Assembly: GCF_009296315.1 (NCBI RefSeq)
Contig: NZ_WHLY01000002.1
Span: 2,108,001 to 2,172,000, forward strand
Direction of reading: 5' to 3'
DNA length: 64,000 nucleotides
From: Salmonirosea aquatica
GTDB taxonomy: Bacteria; Bacteroidota; Bacteroidia; Cytophagales; Spirosomataceae
In this document: piece after piece, positions 8,152-18,900 of the stretch
Layout: each line of letters starts with the position of its first letter
Position numbering within the stretch: position 1 is the stretch's first letter
The notes under the pieces: model-generated
Databases searched by the model: none
Told to the model about the DNA's origin: nothing
The model's input: only the letters and a program-made list of their open reading frames with translations
Translations under genes and position numbers: made by a program

Positions 8152-11121
8152 TCAGGCTTTCGCTGCTCTGGTCTTTTTCACTACAGGAGCGGGTTCATCG
8201 GCAATAGGATGTTTCAACAAATCGCGCTGTAGGGTGTCTACCACAATCGGCGCAGCCACGAAGAGCGAAGAATAGGTACCTACGATTACTCCGATCAACA
8301 TCGAGAAAGTGAATCCCCGGATCACCTCTCCGCCAAAAATCAGCAACACCACCAATACCAGTATGGTGGAGATACCCGTTACGGCCGTACGGCTTAGGGT
8401 ACTGTTGAGAGCATTGTTAATAATGGAAGGAATACTCTCCTTACGGGTGTTCTTGTCGTTGAGGTACTCTCTAATACGGTCGAAGATTACCACCGTATCG
8501 TTCATGGAATAGCCCATGATCGTCAGTACCGAACCGATAAAGGCCTGATCGATGTCCAGCGAGAAAGGCAGCCAGCCGTTGAACAGCGAGAAGATGGCCA
8601 GTAGCACGATTACGTCGTGGAAGAGGGCCGCTACCGCACCATAGCTGAATGCCAGCCGCCGGAATCGGATGAAGATATAGCCAAAGTTGACAGCCACGGC
8701 CAGCAGAATGGCCCAGATGGCCGAAATCATAGTGTCATAAGCGATCGTCGGACCTACCTTAGCTGAACTCACGATTTCAGCCTTGCTGTTGCCAGGTACT
8801 TTCGATACACCCTCCATGATCTTGGCCTCGGCGTTTTTGTCTGCTTCGGGTGAAGTGTCGTCGATCAAATAAGCAGTCGTAATCTTGACCTGGTCGAAAC
8901 CACCGAAGGTTTTTACTTCGGGCGAAGTACCCAAAGCTTCGGTCATGGCCTTACGTACCTCATCGGTACCCACGTTTTTCTCAAAACGTACGGTGTAGGA
9001 ACGTCCTCCCTTGAAGTCGATTCCCAGACCAAACCCTTTGAAGATAAACGACGCTATACCGATGATGATAATGGCCGAAGAAACATAGTAGAATCGCTTG
9101 CGTTGGGTCACAAAATCGAAGTTAGTGTCCTTGAACCAGTTTTTAGTCAGGCCGGAGTAAAATTTGAGTGTCTTACCCTGCTTGATGGTCGCTTCCAGCA
9201 ATAATCGTGTGATGAAAATGGCCGCGAATAGCGACGTAATCAAACCAATCACCAGCGTCGTAGCAAAACCCAGTACCAGTCCCGTACCGAAGATGAACAG
9301 GATTACACCCGTCAGCAGGGTCGTGACGTTGGAGTCGATAATGGCCGAAAGTGCGCTTTTGAAACCATCCCGTACGGCGACGGCGAATGGTTTCCCATTT
9401 TCCAGTTCTATCTTGATTCCCTCGTAAATAAGTACGTTCGCATCCACCGACATACCGATGGTCAGTACGATACCCGCAATACCCGACAGTGTCAGTACTG
9501 CGCCGAGTGAGGCCATCACGCCCATCAGGAAGAACAAGTTGACAAACAGTGCCACGTCGGCGATCCAGCCCGCGCGGCTGTAGTAAGCTACCATGAACAC
9601 GAGTACCACGATCAAACCTACCAGTGAGGACAGTACCCCCGCCGTAACGGCCTCGGAACCCAGCGTGGAACCTACCACGGCCTCTTCCACGATATTGGTA
9701 GGAGCGGGCAGTTTACCGGCTTTCAGTACGTTGGCCATATCCTTGGTTTCGTCTACGGTGAAGCTACCCGAGATACTGGAATTTCCGTTGGGAATTTCGC
9801 CGTTGACATTAGGGGCGGTATATACCTGGTTGTCCAGAATAATGGCCACCTGGCGACCTACGTTGTTGGCAGTCAGCGTACGCCATTTACGAGCACCTTC
9901 GCCGTTCATGCGCATGCTCACCTCGGGGCGGCCCCGCTCGTCGTAGTCATTGGTAGCGTCCACGATCACATCCCCTTCCAGCGGAGCCTGTCCGTTGGGC
10001 TTCTTGATAAAATACAGCGGCAGAATCTGCTGTCCGTTCGTAGCGTCGATGCCCTGACGATCCCACATGAAAACAAGGTCAGAGGGGAAGAACGAGCGTA
10101 CCTCGGGGCGGCGGAGGATTTCTCCGGCACGACCCGTGTCTTTCATGTACACACCCAATCCTTGCGGCAGCGGCACAAAAAGATTAGTCAAAGCCGCGGT
10201 TTGGGCCGCCAGCGCCGAAGTATCGGCGGCTGCCGAGTCGCCACGCTGGGCCAGAAGATCTTCCAGATTGCTTGACGTCGATTTCTTGGTCGTATCGGTT
10301 GCAGTAGTGCTGGTGGCAGGGCGCGCAGCTTTGGCGGCGGCCTCCTCGCGGGTAAGGTACTGGCCTAACTGATCCAGCCCGGCATTGATTTCATTGATAT
10401 TGTAGACTTCGGCAAATTCCAGCTTGGCTGCACCCGACAACAGGCGGCGTACCCGCTCGGGGTTGTCGACGCCGGGCAGCTCGACCAAAATCTGGTTCTT
10501 GCCAGGCAGGCGCTGCAGGTTAGGATTGGTTACCCCAAATTTGTCTACCCGCGCCTGAATGATCTTGTAGGCCCGGTCGATGGCGTTTTCCACTTCCTCG
10601 TTCAACAGACGAATGACCTCCGTGTCGGAGGAGGTACTATTGATCTTGCTGCGGTTGGCGCTATTGGCAAATACACTCGCCAGACTCGTATTGGGTGCCA
10701 GCCCCTTGTAGGCATTCACAAATAGGCTTACATAGCTGCTTTGGCTGCTTTTCTGAGCTTCATTAGCATTTTTTATGGCTTGCTGAAACTGCGCGCTGCG
10801 GGCATTGCCACCTGCTAAGCCTTTGATGATGTCGGCGGGAGCCACTTCCAGCACCACGTGCATACCGCCCTGCAAGTCAAGGCCCAGGCTGAGTTCGCGC
10901 TCCATTACTTCCTGTAGGGTGTGGCCAATGTAGACATCCTCACGCCAGAGCGAATCGATGTAGCTTTGTTTTTTGGTATAGTCCACCTTGCCCTTGGCAT
11001 CGGTGGCGTAGGCTTCGGCGTCGGATTTGTACTTCCGCGCCACAAACGTGAACGATAAGTAATAGATGCTGATCAACCCTATTACAATCGATAAGGCGAT
11101 TATTCCGCTTTTGTTACGCAT
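8152..11121 (-). CDS. secDF: protein translocase subunit SecDF (fused)
   Basis: Proton-driven membrane component that helps the SecYEG channel pull proteins across the inner membrane. This is the fused SecD-SecF form common in Bacteroidota, 989 residues. The SecD half has one N-terminal helix, a large periplasmic domain with GLDLQGGMHVVLE near residue 80, and six helices after about residue 490. The SecF half starts near residue 665 and carries GIDFKGGRSYTVRFE and a second six-helix bundle with the SMNDTVVIFDRIRE motif. An alanine/threonine/serine-rich insert near residues 250-310 is probably a flexible linker. The C-terminus is basic (KKTRAAKA). It appears monocistronic, with a terminator at 8104-8140 and about 210 bases of non-coding sequence upstream. 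Confidence 0.97.
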   Translation of the reverse strand: MRNKSGIIALSIVIGLISIYYLSFTFVARKYKSDAEAYATDAKGKVDYTKKQSYIDSLWREDVYIGHTLQEVMERELSLGLDLQGGMHVVLEVAPADIIKGLAGGNARSAQFQQAIKNANEAQKSSQSSYVSLFVNAYKGLAPNTSLASVFANSANRSKINSTSSDTEVIRLLNEEVENAIDRAYKIIQARVDKFGVTNPNLQRLPGKNQILVELPGVDNPERVRRLLSGAAKLEFAEVYNINEINAGLDQLGQYLTREEAAAKAARPATSTTATDTTKKSTSSNLEDLLAQRGDSAAADTSALAAQTAALTNLFVPLPQGLGVYMKDTGRAGEILRRPEVRSFFPSDLVFMWDRQGIDATNGQQILPLYFIKKPNGQAPLEGDVIVDATNDYDERGRPEVSMRMNGEGARKWRTLTANNVGRQVAIILDNQVYTAPNVNGEIPNGNSSISGSFTVDETKDMANVLKAGKLPAPTNIVEEAVVGSTLGSEAVTAGVLSSLVGLIVVLVFMVAYYSRAGWIADVALFVNLFFLMGVMASLGAVLTLSGIAGIVLTIGMSVDANVLIYEGIKIELENGKPFAVAVRDGFKSALSAIIDSNVTTLLTGVILFIFGTGLVLGFATTLVIGLITSLFAAIFITRLLLEATIKQGKTLKFYSGLTKNWFKDTNFDFVTQRKRFYYVSSAIIIIGIASFIFKGFGLGIDFKGGRSYTVRFEKNVGTDEVRKAMTEALGTSPEVKTFGGFDQVKITTAYLIDDTSPEADKNAEAKIMEGVSKVPGNSKAEIVSSAKVGPTIAYDTMISAIWAILLAVAVNFGYIFIRFRRLAFSYGAVAALFHDVIVLLAIFSLFNGWLPFSLDIDQAFIGSVLTIMGYSMNDTVVIFDRIREYLNDKNTRKESIPSIINNALNSTLSRTAVTGISTILVLVVLLIFGGEVIRGFTFSMLIGVIVGTYSSLFVAAPIVVDTLQRDLLKHPIADEPAPVVKKTRAAKA

Positions 11122-11333
11122 GAGTATTAATTATAAATTTTAAATGAGTAATTGAGTGCATGCCGTCCGGCGAAGTGCCAGCCTCATGAATGAGTATCAC
11201 GAATGACTATTTTGTAGTCAAAACAGCGATCGTTTAAAAAAACAGCAGGATTTTTCCTAGGAAAAGAATAGTGAATGGCTCAGTTTGAAGAAAATATTCA
11301 CTCAGTCACAATTCACCTTTTCCCAATTGAAGA

Positions 11334-11756
11334 CTAGGGCCCGTTGGGCGCAATATGATGCCCGAAAACGTGACGGAAATAGGAGAAATAGTAAAAGGAA
11401 GTGCGCGCTGCCAGAGGAATGGCTGCTTTTTCCTGAAAATGATACAGGAAAGCGTGCGGCAATACAAATAGCGACTGCGTGAAGTCAAATGACAGGGCGG
11501 GCGTGACTACCGCGTGGAGCGAGAGTTCGCTTACCGTTGTGGTGTCATCCGCTGACGACCCATCGGCGGCTTTTTTAGATGATTGCTCCGACTTATCCTT
11601 CTCGACGGGCAGTGCAGCCACCGACCACGACTTACCCGCCACAGCCACCAGCAACATCAAAGCTGCCAGTAAACTGCTGATTATCTTGGTGGTAGGTTGG
11701 GTATTGGCTTTCAAGTCAGCTATTGTTCTGGGATTGGGCCGCAAATTTGTCTCCAA
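11334..11756 (-). CDS. hypothetical small exported or membrane protein
   Basis: I do not recognise a family. The 140-residue product has a hydrophobic segment at about residues 25-46 (IISSLLAALMLLVAVAG), then a charged, serine/lysine/aspartate-rich stretch (about 52-75), then an aromatic-rich C-terminal part (LPHAFLYHFQ, FYYFSYFRHVFGHH). The hydrophobic segment could be a signal anchor. Upstream of secDF and in the same direction, but separated by about 210 bases. Codon use looks like its neighbours. It may be a real lineage-specific gene; an overlapping opposite-strand frame (11479-11763) is less convincing because it lacks a plausible signal and continues through the same region. Confidence 0.5.
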   Translation of the reverse strand: METNLRPNPRTIADLKANTQPTTKIISSLLAALMLLVAVAGKSWSVAALPVEKDKSEQSSKKAADGSSADDTTTVSELSLHAVVTPALSFDFTQSLFVLPHAFLYHFQEKAAIPLAARTSFYYFSYFRHVFGHHIAPNGP

Positions 11757-11809
11757 AACGTGAAAAATGCAAGGAGTTGTATAGGAAAATCAAGAAAAAG
11801 CAGCCTGAC

Positions 11810-12874
11810 TTATAACTCTCCCAAAGTACTCAACCGTTTCTCAATTCCACCCAGTTCTGAGGTGCGTTCCAAAATCATCCCCTGCTTATCCATTAAAAGG
11901 TAGGTGGGAAAGGCAGTTACGTTGTAGCGGTCAATTACGGTACCTCGATCGCCTGTCAGTTCAGAAAGCTGGATCCAATCCATGCTATACTTATCGATAG
12001 TTTGCCGCCAAATTTCCTTATCGGATGCGAACTCCGCCGCGATCCCTATAATCGCCAGCTTATCACCATAAGTTTCCCGAAGTACTTTAAGCTTGGGTAT
12101 GGCCTTGATGCAGGGGGCGCACCAGTGCCCCCAAAAGTCCAGCAGCACGTACCTTCCCCGATACTCGGCGAGGGCTACAGCAAGGCCCGCTGTGTCGGGA
12201 ATTACAAAGTTAGGAGAGAGTAACCCCGGCCTGGGTTGATTTTTGATAATCTCAATGCGTTCGCCTGCTTTTTTACCACAAAAGCTACCCCGCACTTCGG
12301 GAGAAAGTTTGGTCCATAGTGTTTCGTGAGCTTCGGTAGCGGCTTCGTTAGTTAACGCTTGCCAGTATAGGAGGTAGGCACTGGTTTGATTACCTGGATG
12401 CTTTCCAATAAATTGTAGCGTTTCTTTTTGTTTCTCTTTTTCAAGCGACTGCCTTTCAGTTGCTGATTTCCCCTGCATCCTATCATCAAAAGCCCAGTTG
12501 ATAGTCTGTTCGTATTCCGTGTTCAGCTCATTTTCCTCTCCTCCCTTGAAAACGAGTTGATGGGGCTTTTCCATTGAGCCCGAAACATCAAGATGACCCG
12601 GCTGGTACCAGAAAGAAGTATAGCTGGGCCTAGCAATCCTGAGACTGATTCTTCCATCATCACTAGGTTGCGGCTGGTAGATGAAACGGTCGTTGGTAGC
12701 ATAGACCGTGTCGCTTCGCCGCTCGCCATTGAATTCATAACTAAATACAATGGGTGTGTTACCCAGCCCATTTATAAATCCTTTTAGTTCGGGCGTTTGA
12801 GCGCATGCCGATGACCGGGCGAAAAGAAAAACCGTCAGCAATCCGGTATATAAAAAAAGAGTATGGATACGCAT
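11810..12874 (-). CDS. TlpA-family thiol-disulfide oxidoreductase with N-terminal DUF4369-like domain
   Basis: Periplasmic thioredoxin-fold protein, 354 residues from the ATG at 12874. An upstream in-frame start at 12955 adds 27 residues that hide the signal peptide, so the shorter start is preferred. Residues 1-25 are a signal peptide (FLYTGLLTVFLFARSSACAQ). The next 100 or so residues resemble the DUF4369 beta domain that precedes thioredoxin in many Bacteroidota proteins. The C-terminal TlpA/AhpC-like domain contains the redox motif WGHWCAPC, followed by a cis-proline segment (TAFPTYLLMDKQG). Such proteins reduce or isomerise disulfides in exported proteins, often cytochromes. No cytochrome-maturation genes are adjacent; the frameshifted heme peroxidase lies upstream. 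Confidence 0.87.
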   Translation of the reverse strand: MRIHTLFLYTGLLTVFLFARSSACAQTPELKGFINGLGNTPIVFSYEFNGERRSDTVYATNDRFIYQPQPSDDGRISLRIARPSYTSFWYQPGHLDVSGSMEKPHQLVFKGGEENELNTEYEQTINWAFDDRMQGKSATERQSLEKEKQKETLQFIGKHPGNQTSAYLLYWQALTNEAATEAHETLWTKLSPEVRGSFCGKKAGERIEIIKNQPRPGLLSPNFVIPDTAGLAVALAEYRGRYVLLDFWGHWCAPCIKAIPKLKVLRETYGDKLAIIGIAAEFASDKEIWRQTIDKYSMDWIQLSELTGDRGTVIDRYNVTAFPTYLLMDKQGMILERTSELGGIEKRLSTLGEL

Positions 12875-12969
12875 AAAGTACTGCAGGTCGGTGTAAATAA
12901 ACACTTTTTGAAAAAACAACTCTGGGTAAATATAAGAAACAATTCGGGCAAGCAATTTCCAAAGCTCAC

Positions 12970-13007
12970 AAAAAACCCCACCCGAAATATCGCCGGGCAG
13001 GGTTTAA
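12970..13007 (-). terminator. terminator of the heme peroxidase gene
   Basis: On the minus strand AAACCCTGCCCG pairs imperfectly with CGGGTGGGGTTT and is followed by a T-rich run, just after the peroxidase stop codon at 13025. Confidence 0.65.
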
Positions 13008-13024
13008 ACCAGTGAGGTATGTTT

Positions 13025-14523
13025 TTACAACTCAATCGCCGTCAACGATTTCTGGAGCAAATCTTTCATGGTAAAAGCACCTGCCGTACCTAGGGCAGGG
13101 GTCCAGTCGCGGTTGCTGCCCAAGAAGGAATGCACGTCCAGTTCCAGCAGCCCGATGATTACCTCAGCCACAATTGTGGCCCCTACGGGTCCCAGTCCTT
13201 CGCCGGGCTTACTGCTCCCATCGTCTTCCATACGGCCAATGGCTTCGGCCTCGGCCAGAATATAAAACCACAAGGGGGTACCTGCCGACAAATCGACGGA
13301 GTTGGTTGAGGCCAAATTATGGATCAGGTCGGTAACGGTCGTCATTTCGCTGTCGCTTCTTCCCATGCAGCGGGCTACGTTTTCGCCGGAGGGCAGCAGG
13401 AAGCTTTGGGCACGTCGCAGATTGCGGGTAGCCAGCGACTTATCGCCGGGATTGGTAGAATTCACAAAAGGAAGTTCCAGCAAGACACTGGCCAGCTTGG
13501 TGTTCAACGTCTCAGCCCGCTGGTAGGTACCGTCGAAATCGAAAAACACGTCCCAATCTACGATTTGATTTTGGCTGGTTATTTTGGCAAAGCCCTGCCC
13601 GAATTGTGATGAAAAGATCGAGTGCTCGGTGCCGCCCGTTTGTAGTTTCACCTTCTGGGCGATCATGGAATGGCCGAAGCGGTATGCCGCTACCGAAAAC
13701 TCTACGGGGATGTAGGGCCGGATGCACGGCTTATAGAACTGACGACCGTTGCCCATAATATTCTGCACTACTTTACGACCACACAGCAAAGGCAGGAACT
13801 CGTTGACCACGATCCACTGGTAGTGCCAGGTGGTGAGCCGGCGGGCTTCCTCGTAAAGTTCAGCGGGTATTTTGGCGATACCAGCGGCCTCATATTTTGT
13901 TTTCAAGTCCTGGTACAAAGCATTGTAGAACCGGATAAACGCTAGCTGTAATTGCGAAAGCACCCGGTTTTCGTCGTTGCGCGGATCGCCGATGATAGCC
14001 GTGCCGGGGCCGGTTCGGGGTAGGTCATGTTTTTCCAGCGTGGTACCTGTCCCCTGGTTGTTATTCGATTTGCCCGTTAACAAATAGAGGCCACGCGCTG
14101 GCTTGTCGTACAGAAAAGGCTCATCCTCCGGTCCCCCCCGAATACACAATCCAGATCCAGGCTCGCCGTACGTACGTTCTCCACATCGGTCGGATTGTTG
14201 ATCGATGTGAAGTTAGTGGAGGCATCCAGAGTAAGGTCGTGGTCGATGAATTGTCCAAAAAAGATCATCCCCAATGGAACCGCATTGGTAAACTCAGGCG
14301 TGGTACCCCCATCCATCGGGCCATTTATGGCACCTAGTTTGGCCAGCTCCAGTGGATTCGTGTACAGAGGAGCCAGAGTTGGGTGCTCCCGAAACATCCT
14401 TCCGAACCGTCCGTAGCTTTCCTGCTCGAACGATTCCAGCGTATTCAGTACATTTTTACCGGGGAAACTGTGCATCCCGTGATGACCATTGACTTTCATT
14501 TGCAATAAGGTTAAGGTTGACAT
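13025..14523 (-). pseudogene. animal-type heme peroxidase family protein, broken by one single-base frameshift
   Basis: Member of the peroxidase/cyclooxygenase superfamily. The first part holds the distal-histidine motif FGQFIDHDLT and runs to LDLDCVFGG; the second begins GGPEDEPFLYD and contains the proximal-histidine motif YRFGHSM. Family members read LDLD-x(2)-YG-x-GP in one frame. The break lies in the run of seven C at 14133-14139. One more base gives FGGGPEDEP and joins both parts into about 499 residues, the usual size. I chose the ATG at 14523; an earlier ATG at 14598 adds a non-conserved leader. No signal peptide is evident with either start. Without repair, only a protein lacking the proximal heme ligand can be made. 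Sequencing error, true decay, or slippage at the homopolymer are all possible. Confidence 0.83.
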
Positions 14524-14574
14524 TTCTCCCTTAGTCGCACCTACCCCCGAAAATGGTAACATCCCGAAGAATTT

Positions 14575-14582
14575 TATTTTTG
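14575..14582 (+). promoter_or_regulatory. candidate -7 promoter element upstream of the MORN protease
   Basis: TATTTTTG matches the Bacteroidota -7 consensus TAnnTTTG, about 90 bases before the start codon at 14672. I see no good TTTG -33 box at the right distance, so support is partial. Confidence 0.35.
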
Positions 14583-14671
14583 CGAAAATCCTACGCAAGA
14601 CATCAGGCCTTTTCCCGTTATTATTTACGAAATACGAATACGACAGCCTTTCTTCTATTTGCTCTTAGCCC

Positions 14672-15838
14672 ATGAACTCTCCCAGCCTGAAGATTTTCGG
14701 TTCGATGCTGTGCCTTGGATTTGCCCTGTATACCCCTACCCTCGCGCAGTCTACCGATGCCAATGCCGAAACTTTTGTGTGCAACTACGTCAGCAATGGC
14801 CGGCTCAGCTCGCCGCAGGAAATTTGCAATTACCTGTCTTTCACTTCCAATCGCCACGCTGAGCGCGTAGTGGAGCGCATCCTGCAACCCGTGGGTTTGC
14901 AGCGGAATTTTGTGGTCGTGGAGTGCCCCAATACCGAAAACTGCTTTGCTACGGTCGTCGATGGCAAGCGGTTTATCATTTACGATGGCAATTTCATAAA
15001 GCAGGTCGAGAACCTGACCAATACCGACTGGTCGGCGATCAGCATCGTGGCGCACGAGATCGGTCACCATTTGCAGGGCCACACCATCGACGGCATGGGC
15101 AGCCGTCCCGAGAAGGAACTGGAAGCCGACCGTTTTTCGGGTTTTGTGCTGCACCAGTTGGGCGCTTCGCTGCCTGAGTCCCTGATTGCAATCCGTACCC
15201 TTTCCAGCGAAGAAAACACCGACTCGCATCCGGGACGGCAGATCCGCGTCGACTGGATCAGCCGGGGATGGAACGAGGCCGAAAAAATGTACCCCTTGTG
15301 GAATAAAAATGGCTCACCCGGTCCCGCCCCGGTCGTTACGGATTCTGCCCCTCGCAACGAGGGTAGCGTGTACCGGCCCGCCGAGCGACGTCCCGCCGTA
15401 AAACCCGCCCCTCGGGAGGAAACGATCGAAACAGATATTACCTACCATGCTCCCGACGGTTGCGCTTCCGGCGACTGCCTGAATGGCCCGGGTATCCTGA
15501 TTCGTGAAAACCAGGAGCGGTACGAAGGGAATTTTATGAATGGCAAAAAACACGGCTTTGGGGTGCAGTTCTATCCTGGTGGCGCAGTGCGCTACAAAGG
15601 CGATTTCCGCGAAGACCAGCGCTCGGGACAGGGTACCTACTATTTCACCAATGGTGATAAGTATGTGGGGTACTTCCTGAACAATGTTCCTCAGGGCAAG
15701 GGTACCTACTACTATGCCGATGGCGAACGCTTCTCGGGTACCTTCAGGAAGGGCGTCCGCGAAGGTTACGGCGTACTAACCCGTGCCAACGGTGCCCGCG
15801 AAGCAGGGTACTATAAAGACGATGAACGGGTGCGCTAA
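14672..15838 (+). CDS. exported zinc metallopeptidase (HExxH) fused to C-terminal MORN repeats
   Basis: The 388-residue product starts with a signal peptide (FGSMLCLGFALYTPTLAQ). Residues about 30-200 form an M48-like metallopeptidase: HEIGHH gives H128, E129 and H132, and the downstream ELEAD motif (E149) supplies the likely third zinc ligand. A proline-rich linker follows (about 205-255). The C-terminal 120 residues hold four to five MORN repeats (Y-E/K-G-x-F...G-x-G pattern: YEGNFMNGKKHGFG, YKGDFREDQRSGQG, YVGYFLNNVPQGKG, FSGTFRKGVREGYG). MORN repeats often bind membranes or lipids or mediate protein contacts, so the protease may be placed on the envelope by them; that is inference. It is transcribed alone and ends at a bidirectional terminator. 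Confidence 0.8.
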   Translation: MNSPSLKIFGSMLCLGFALYTPTLAQSTDANAETFVCNYVSNGRLSSPQEICNYLSFTSNRHAERVVERILQPVGLQRNFVVVECPNTENCFATVVDGKRFIIYDGNFIKQVENLTNTDWSAISIVAHEIGHHLQGHTIDGMGSRPEKELEADRFSGFVLHQLGASLPESLIAIRTLSSEENTDSHPGRQIRVDWISRGWNEAEKMYPLWNKNGSPGPAPVVTDSAPRNEGSVYRPAERRPAVKPAPREETIETDITYHAPDGCASGDCLNGPGILIRENQERYEGNFMNGKKHGFGVQFYPGGAVRYKGDFREDQRSGQGTYYFTNGDKYVGYFLNNVPQGKGTYYYADGERFSGTFRKGVREGYGVLTRANGAREAGYYKDDERVR

Positions 15839-15844
15839 AAAGAA

Positions 15845-15877
15845 ATGGGCTAACTTGTTATCTACAAGTTAGCCCAT
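15845..15877. terminator. bidirectional terminator between the MORN protease and the PQQ dehydrogenase
   Basis: Perfect 14-base inverted repeat (ATGGGCTAACTTGT) with a 5-base loop, with A/T-rich flanks on both sides. It lies between convergent genes. Confidence 0.85.
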
Positions 15878-15901
15878 CCAAAAATTTGTTCAGGAAATCC
15901 C

Positions 15902-18900
15902 CTACTTCGAAAATTGGATCCAATCCAGGATCATCAGATTTTTATCCTTCACTTCATCGTTTCGGAACACAAAGTACAGATCGGTCGGACCGTTTGCGTT
16001 TGTGAGCGGAGCCGAAACGGTTTGCCATTTGGGACCTTTTTGTTCACCTGAATGAGTAGCCGCCGGGCGTGGCACCGTAACCGTACCCAGTAGCTCGCCG
16101 CTGGGCGATCCGCTAAGTATATCAATCCGTCCGCCCCGATCGGGCATGGCCGCTGCGTTGAAGTTCAGTCGGTTAACCCCCGTTAAGTCAATATCCCGGA
16201 AGCCGATATAGGAGCCGTCCTTGATGTCACCCACCCAGGTTTGATTACTACCATCCTGGTGCTTGCGATCTACATTGGCCGACATCGCAAAGGTTTCGGC
16301 CTCGACGCGCGGATTGCGCAGAATGATAAGCTTACGCCCCGTTAGCGGGCCCGTCACCGGGCTACCCTTATCCGTGTAGCTGGCCGATAGGACGTAGTTG
16401 CCCATTTCATTGCTACCCGCCGATGGGTTGAAAGTATAAGATCCCTGCAAGGGCAGGACGTTGCTTTCCCCTTCCAGCGACAGAATGTACCGCACCATTT
16501 CGCCCGCTTCGGCTTCAGAATGCTGCGGGTGCGCCGACATCACGTTTTTGCCCCAGTTACCATTTCCGCCCGCAATGATTTTTTTGGCCAGCATCGGCAC
16601 GGCCGCTTCCCCGGCCGGAGCGTAGCGTTTGGCCACTTCCGTCAGGCTGGGACCGATGGATTTGGTGTTCATCGCGTGGCACGATCCACAGTCGCTTTTG
16701 GTCACTAACGTTTTGCCCTGCATGTACCTGGCTCCCACATCGCCCATGCTTTCGGGATTGGTCAGCAAGGCCAGGTCTTTCCCTTCGGCGAGGTAGTCGA
16801 TGGCAAATTTCACCTGCTTGGGAGCAATGCCCTTGTTCAGGGTACCATCCTCTTTATCACGGACGCTCACGGCATAATTCAGGGGTACCTTGTCGAAGTA
16901 GAACGTTTTGTTGCCGCGCAGGGCGATGTCCACCTGCGGCGTTTCATTCCCTACCTTGATTTCCAGTTCGGTGGTGGCGGTTTGGCCTTCGGCATCCGTC
17001 ACAGTGAGTTTGGGACGGTAGGTACCTGCTTTGTTGTAGGTGAAGGTAGGGGTCACGTCGTTCGATTTTTTCCCATTACCCGATTCCCAGGCGTACGAAA
17101 TCTTATCTCCCCGGTCATAATCGAATGATTCTCCCGCCGAAAGCTGGGTTATCAAGGGTGCTGCCCCGACGGTTTTGCTGGCGGTGATTTTGGCCACGGG
17201 TCTGCGGTTTCCTTCCGAAAACTCGATACGCACCAACTGCGAGTCGGGGTTGCGGGCGAAGTAGTTGGCCCCGTAAGCCAACACATACATGGCTCCATCC
17301 GGGCCAAACTTCATGTCGATGGGCTTGGAGAAAAAGGTAGTGGGTAGGAAAGGCTCGATTTTCTGTAAATCGCCCGCCTCGTTGAAGGTCAGTACCTTAA
17401 TCCAGCTGCGTGCCCATTCGTAGATGAACATTTTTTTATCGTAATAAGCCGGAAACCGGACGTCCGATTTCTTATAGTCGTCGCGGTAATAAAAGGGCCC
17501 GCCCATGGCCGAGCGCGAGCCGACACCCAGCATCGGAAACTCGGCCGACTGGCCGTAGTCGTACCAGATCATAGCCTTCTGCGCCGGAGGGAGTACCTTG
17601 GAGCCATAGTTATTGGGCGACTCGTTGACCGGGCGTTCGGGGTCGAAGCGGGTACCTACCTTGTTGGTTTCAAAGTCAAAATCGGCGTAGGCTTTGTTGT
17701 CGCCCACGAAGTAGGGCCAGCCGTAATTACCCGCCTTACGGGCCTGATTCCATTCGTCCTGACTCTTGGGGCCGCGTTCGTTGGCCACGCCACCGTCGGG
17801 CCCCACGTCGCCCCAGTAGAGGTACCCTCGCTTGTCTACCGTAATACGATAAGGATTGCGCGCGCCCATCACGTAGATTTCTGGACGCCCCGCCGAGCCA
17901 TCTTTGGGAAACAGGTTGCCGTCAGGAATTGTATAAGTCCCATCATCCTGTAAAGCTACCCGCAGAATTTTACCACGCAGGTCATGCGTGTTACCGGACG
18001 ATTTCTGAGAATCAAAAGGACTCCGGCCCGGCCGCTCGTCGAGGGGTGAGAAACCGTCGGATTCCTTGGAGCTGGTATTGTCGCCGGTGGAGAGGTACAG
18101 CAGCCCGTCGGGACCGAAGTACACATTGCCCGCCGAGTGGCAGCAGGTTTCACGCTGCACGGGTACCTGCATCACAATTTTTTCCGAACTCATTTGCAGG
18201 CTGTCGCCCGTGAACACAAACCGCGATAGGTTCTGCACCGCCTTGTCGCCCACGGGCGAATAGTAGAGGTACACATAGTGGTTGGTCTCGAATTTGGGGT
18301 CCAGCTCCATACCCAACAAACCATCCTCGTAGTTTCCGGTCAGGTGAACGGGTAGTTTATTGATGACTTTGGTGGATTTCGTAGCCGGATCGTAAAGTTT
18401 GACGTTGCCCCGGCGCTCGATAAAAATAACCCGGTTGTCGGCCATGATTTCCATCTCGATGGGCTCTTCCATGTAGGAGTCGAGTACGGTGGTCGTAAAG
18501 CGATTTTCCTGAGGAGCGCGGGCGGTGTGAGCCTCACGGTAATTCAGGGCCGGATTCCCCAGGTTCGTTTTGATCCCATCCATAATCTGCTTCGCCAGCG
18601 TCTGGTCGGCCAGGTTGCCGGTGGCGGCGTAGAAAGCGCGTCCTCCGTCGTAGGTCTTCGTCCAATAAACGGATTTGTTCGGGTTAGCCGGTTTGTCGCC
18701 CCCCGCCAGCAGGTCATTGTACCAGGGCCATTGATACGTCGTAAAACCTGCGGCATTCACCACCCCCAGGGTACCCCCCGCCTGCACGAATCGCTCCACA
18801 TCGTTCTGTTGGGCTGTTTCCAGCACATCGGACGAGGTTTGCAGAAAAATGAGAGCACTGTATTTTTTGAGCGAATCTTCGGTGATGTAGGCCGAGTTGC

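Noticed and set aside
14133-14139. Programmed frameshift or phase-variable tract in the peroxidase
   Set aside because: Seven C is short for a stable slippage tract, and two other genes show similar losses in shorter runs; a technical error is simpler. Kept only as an alternative.
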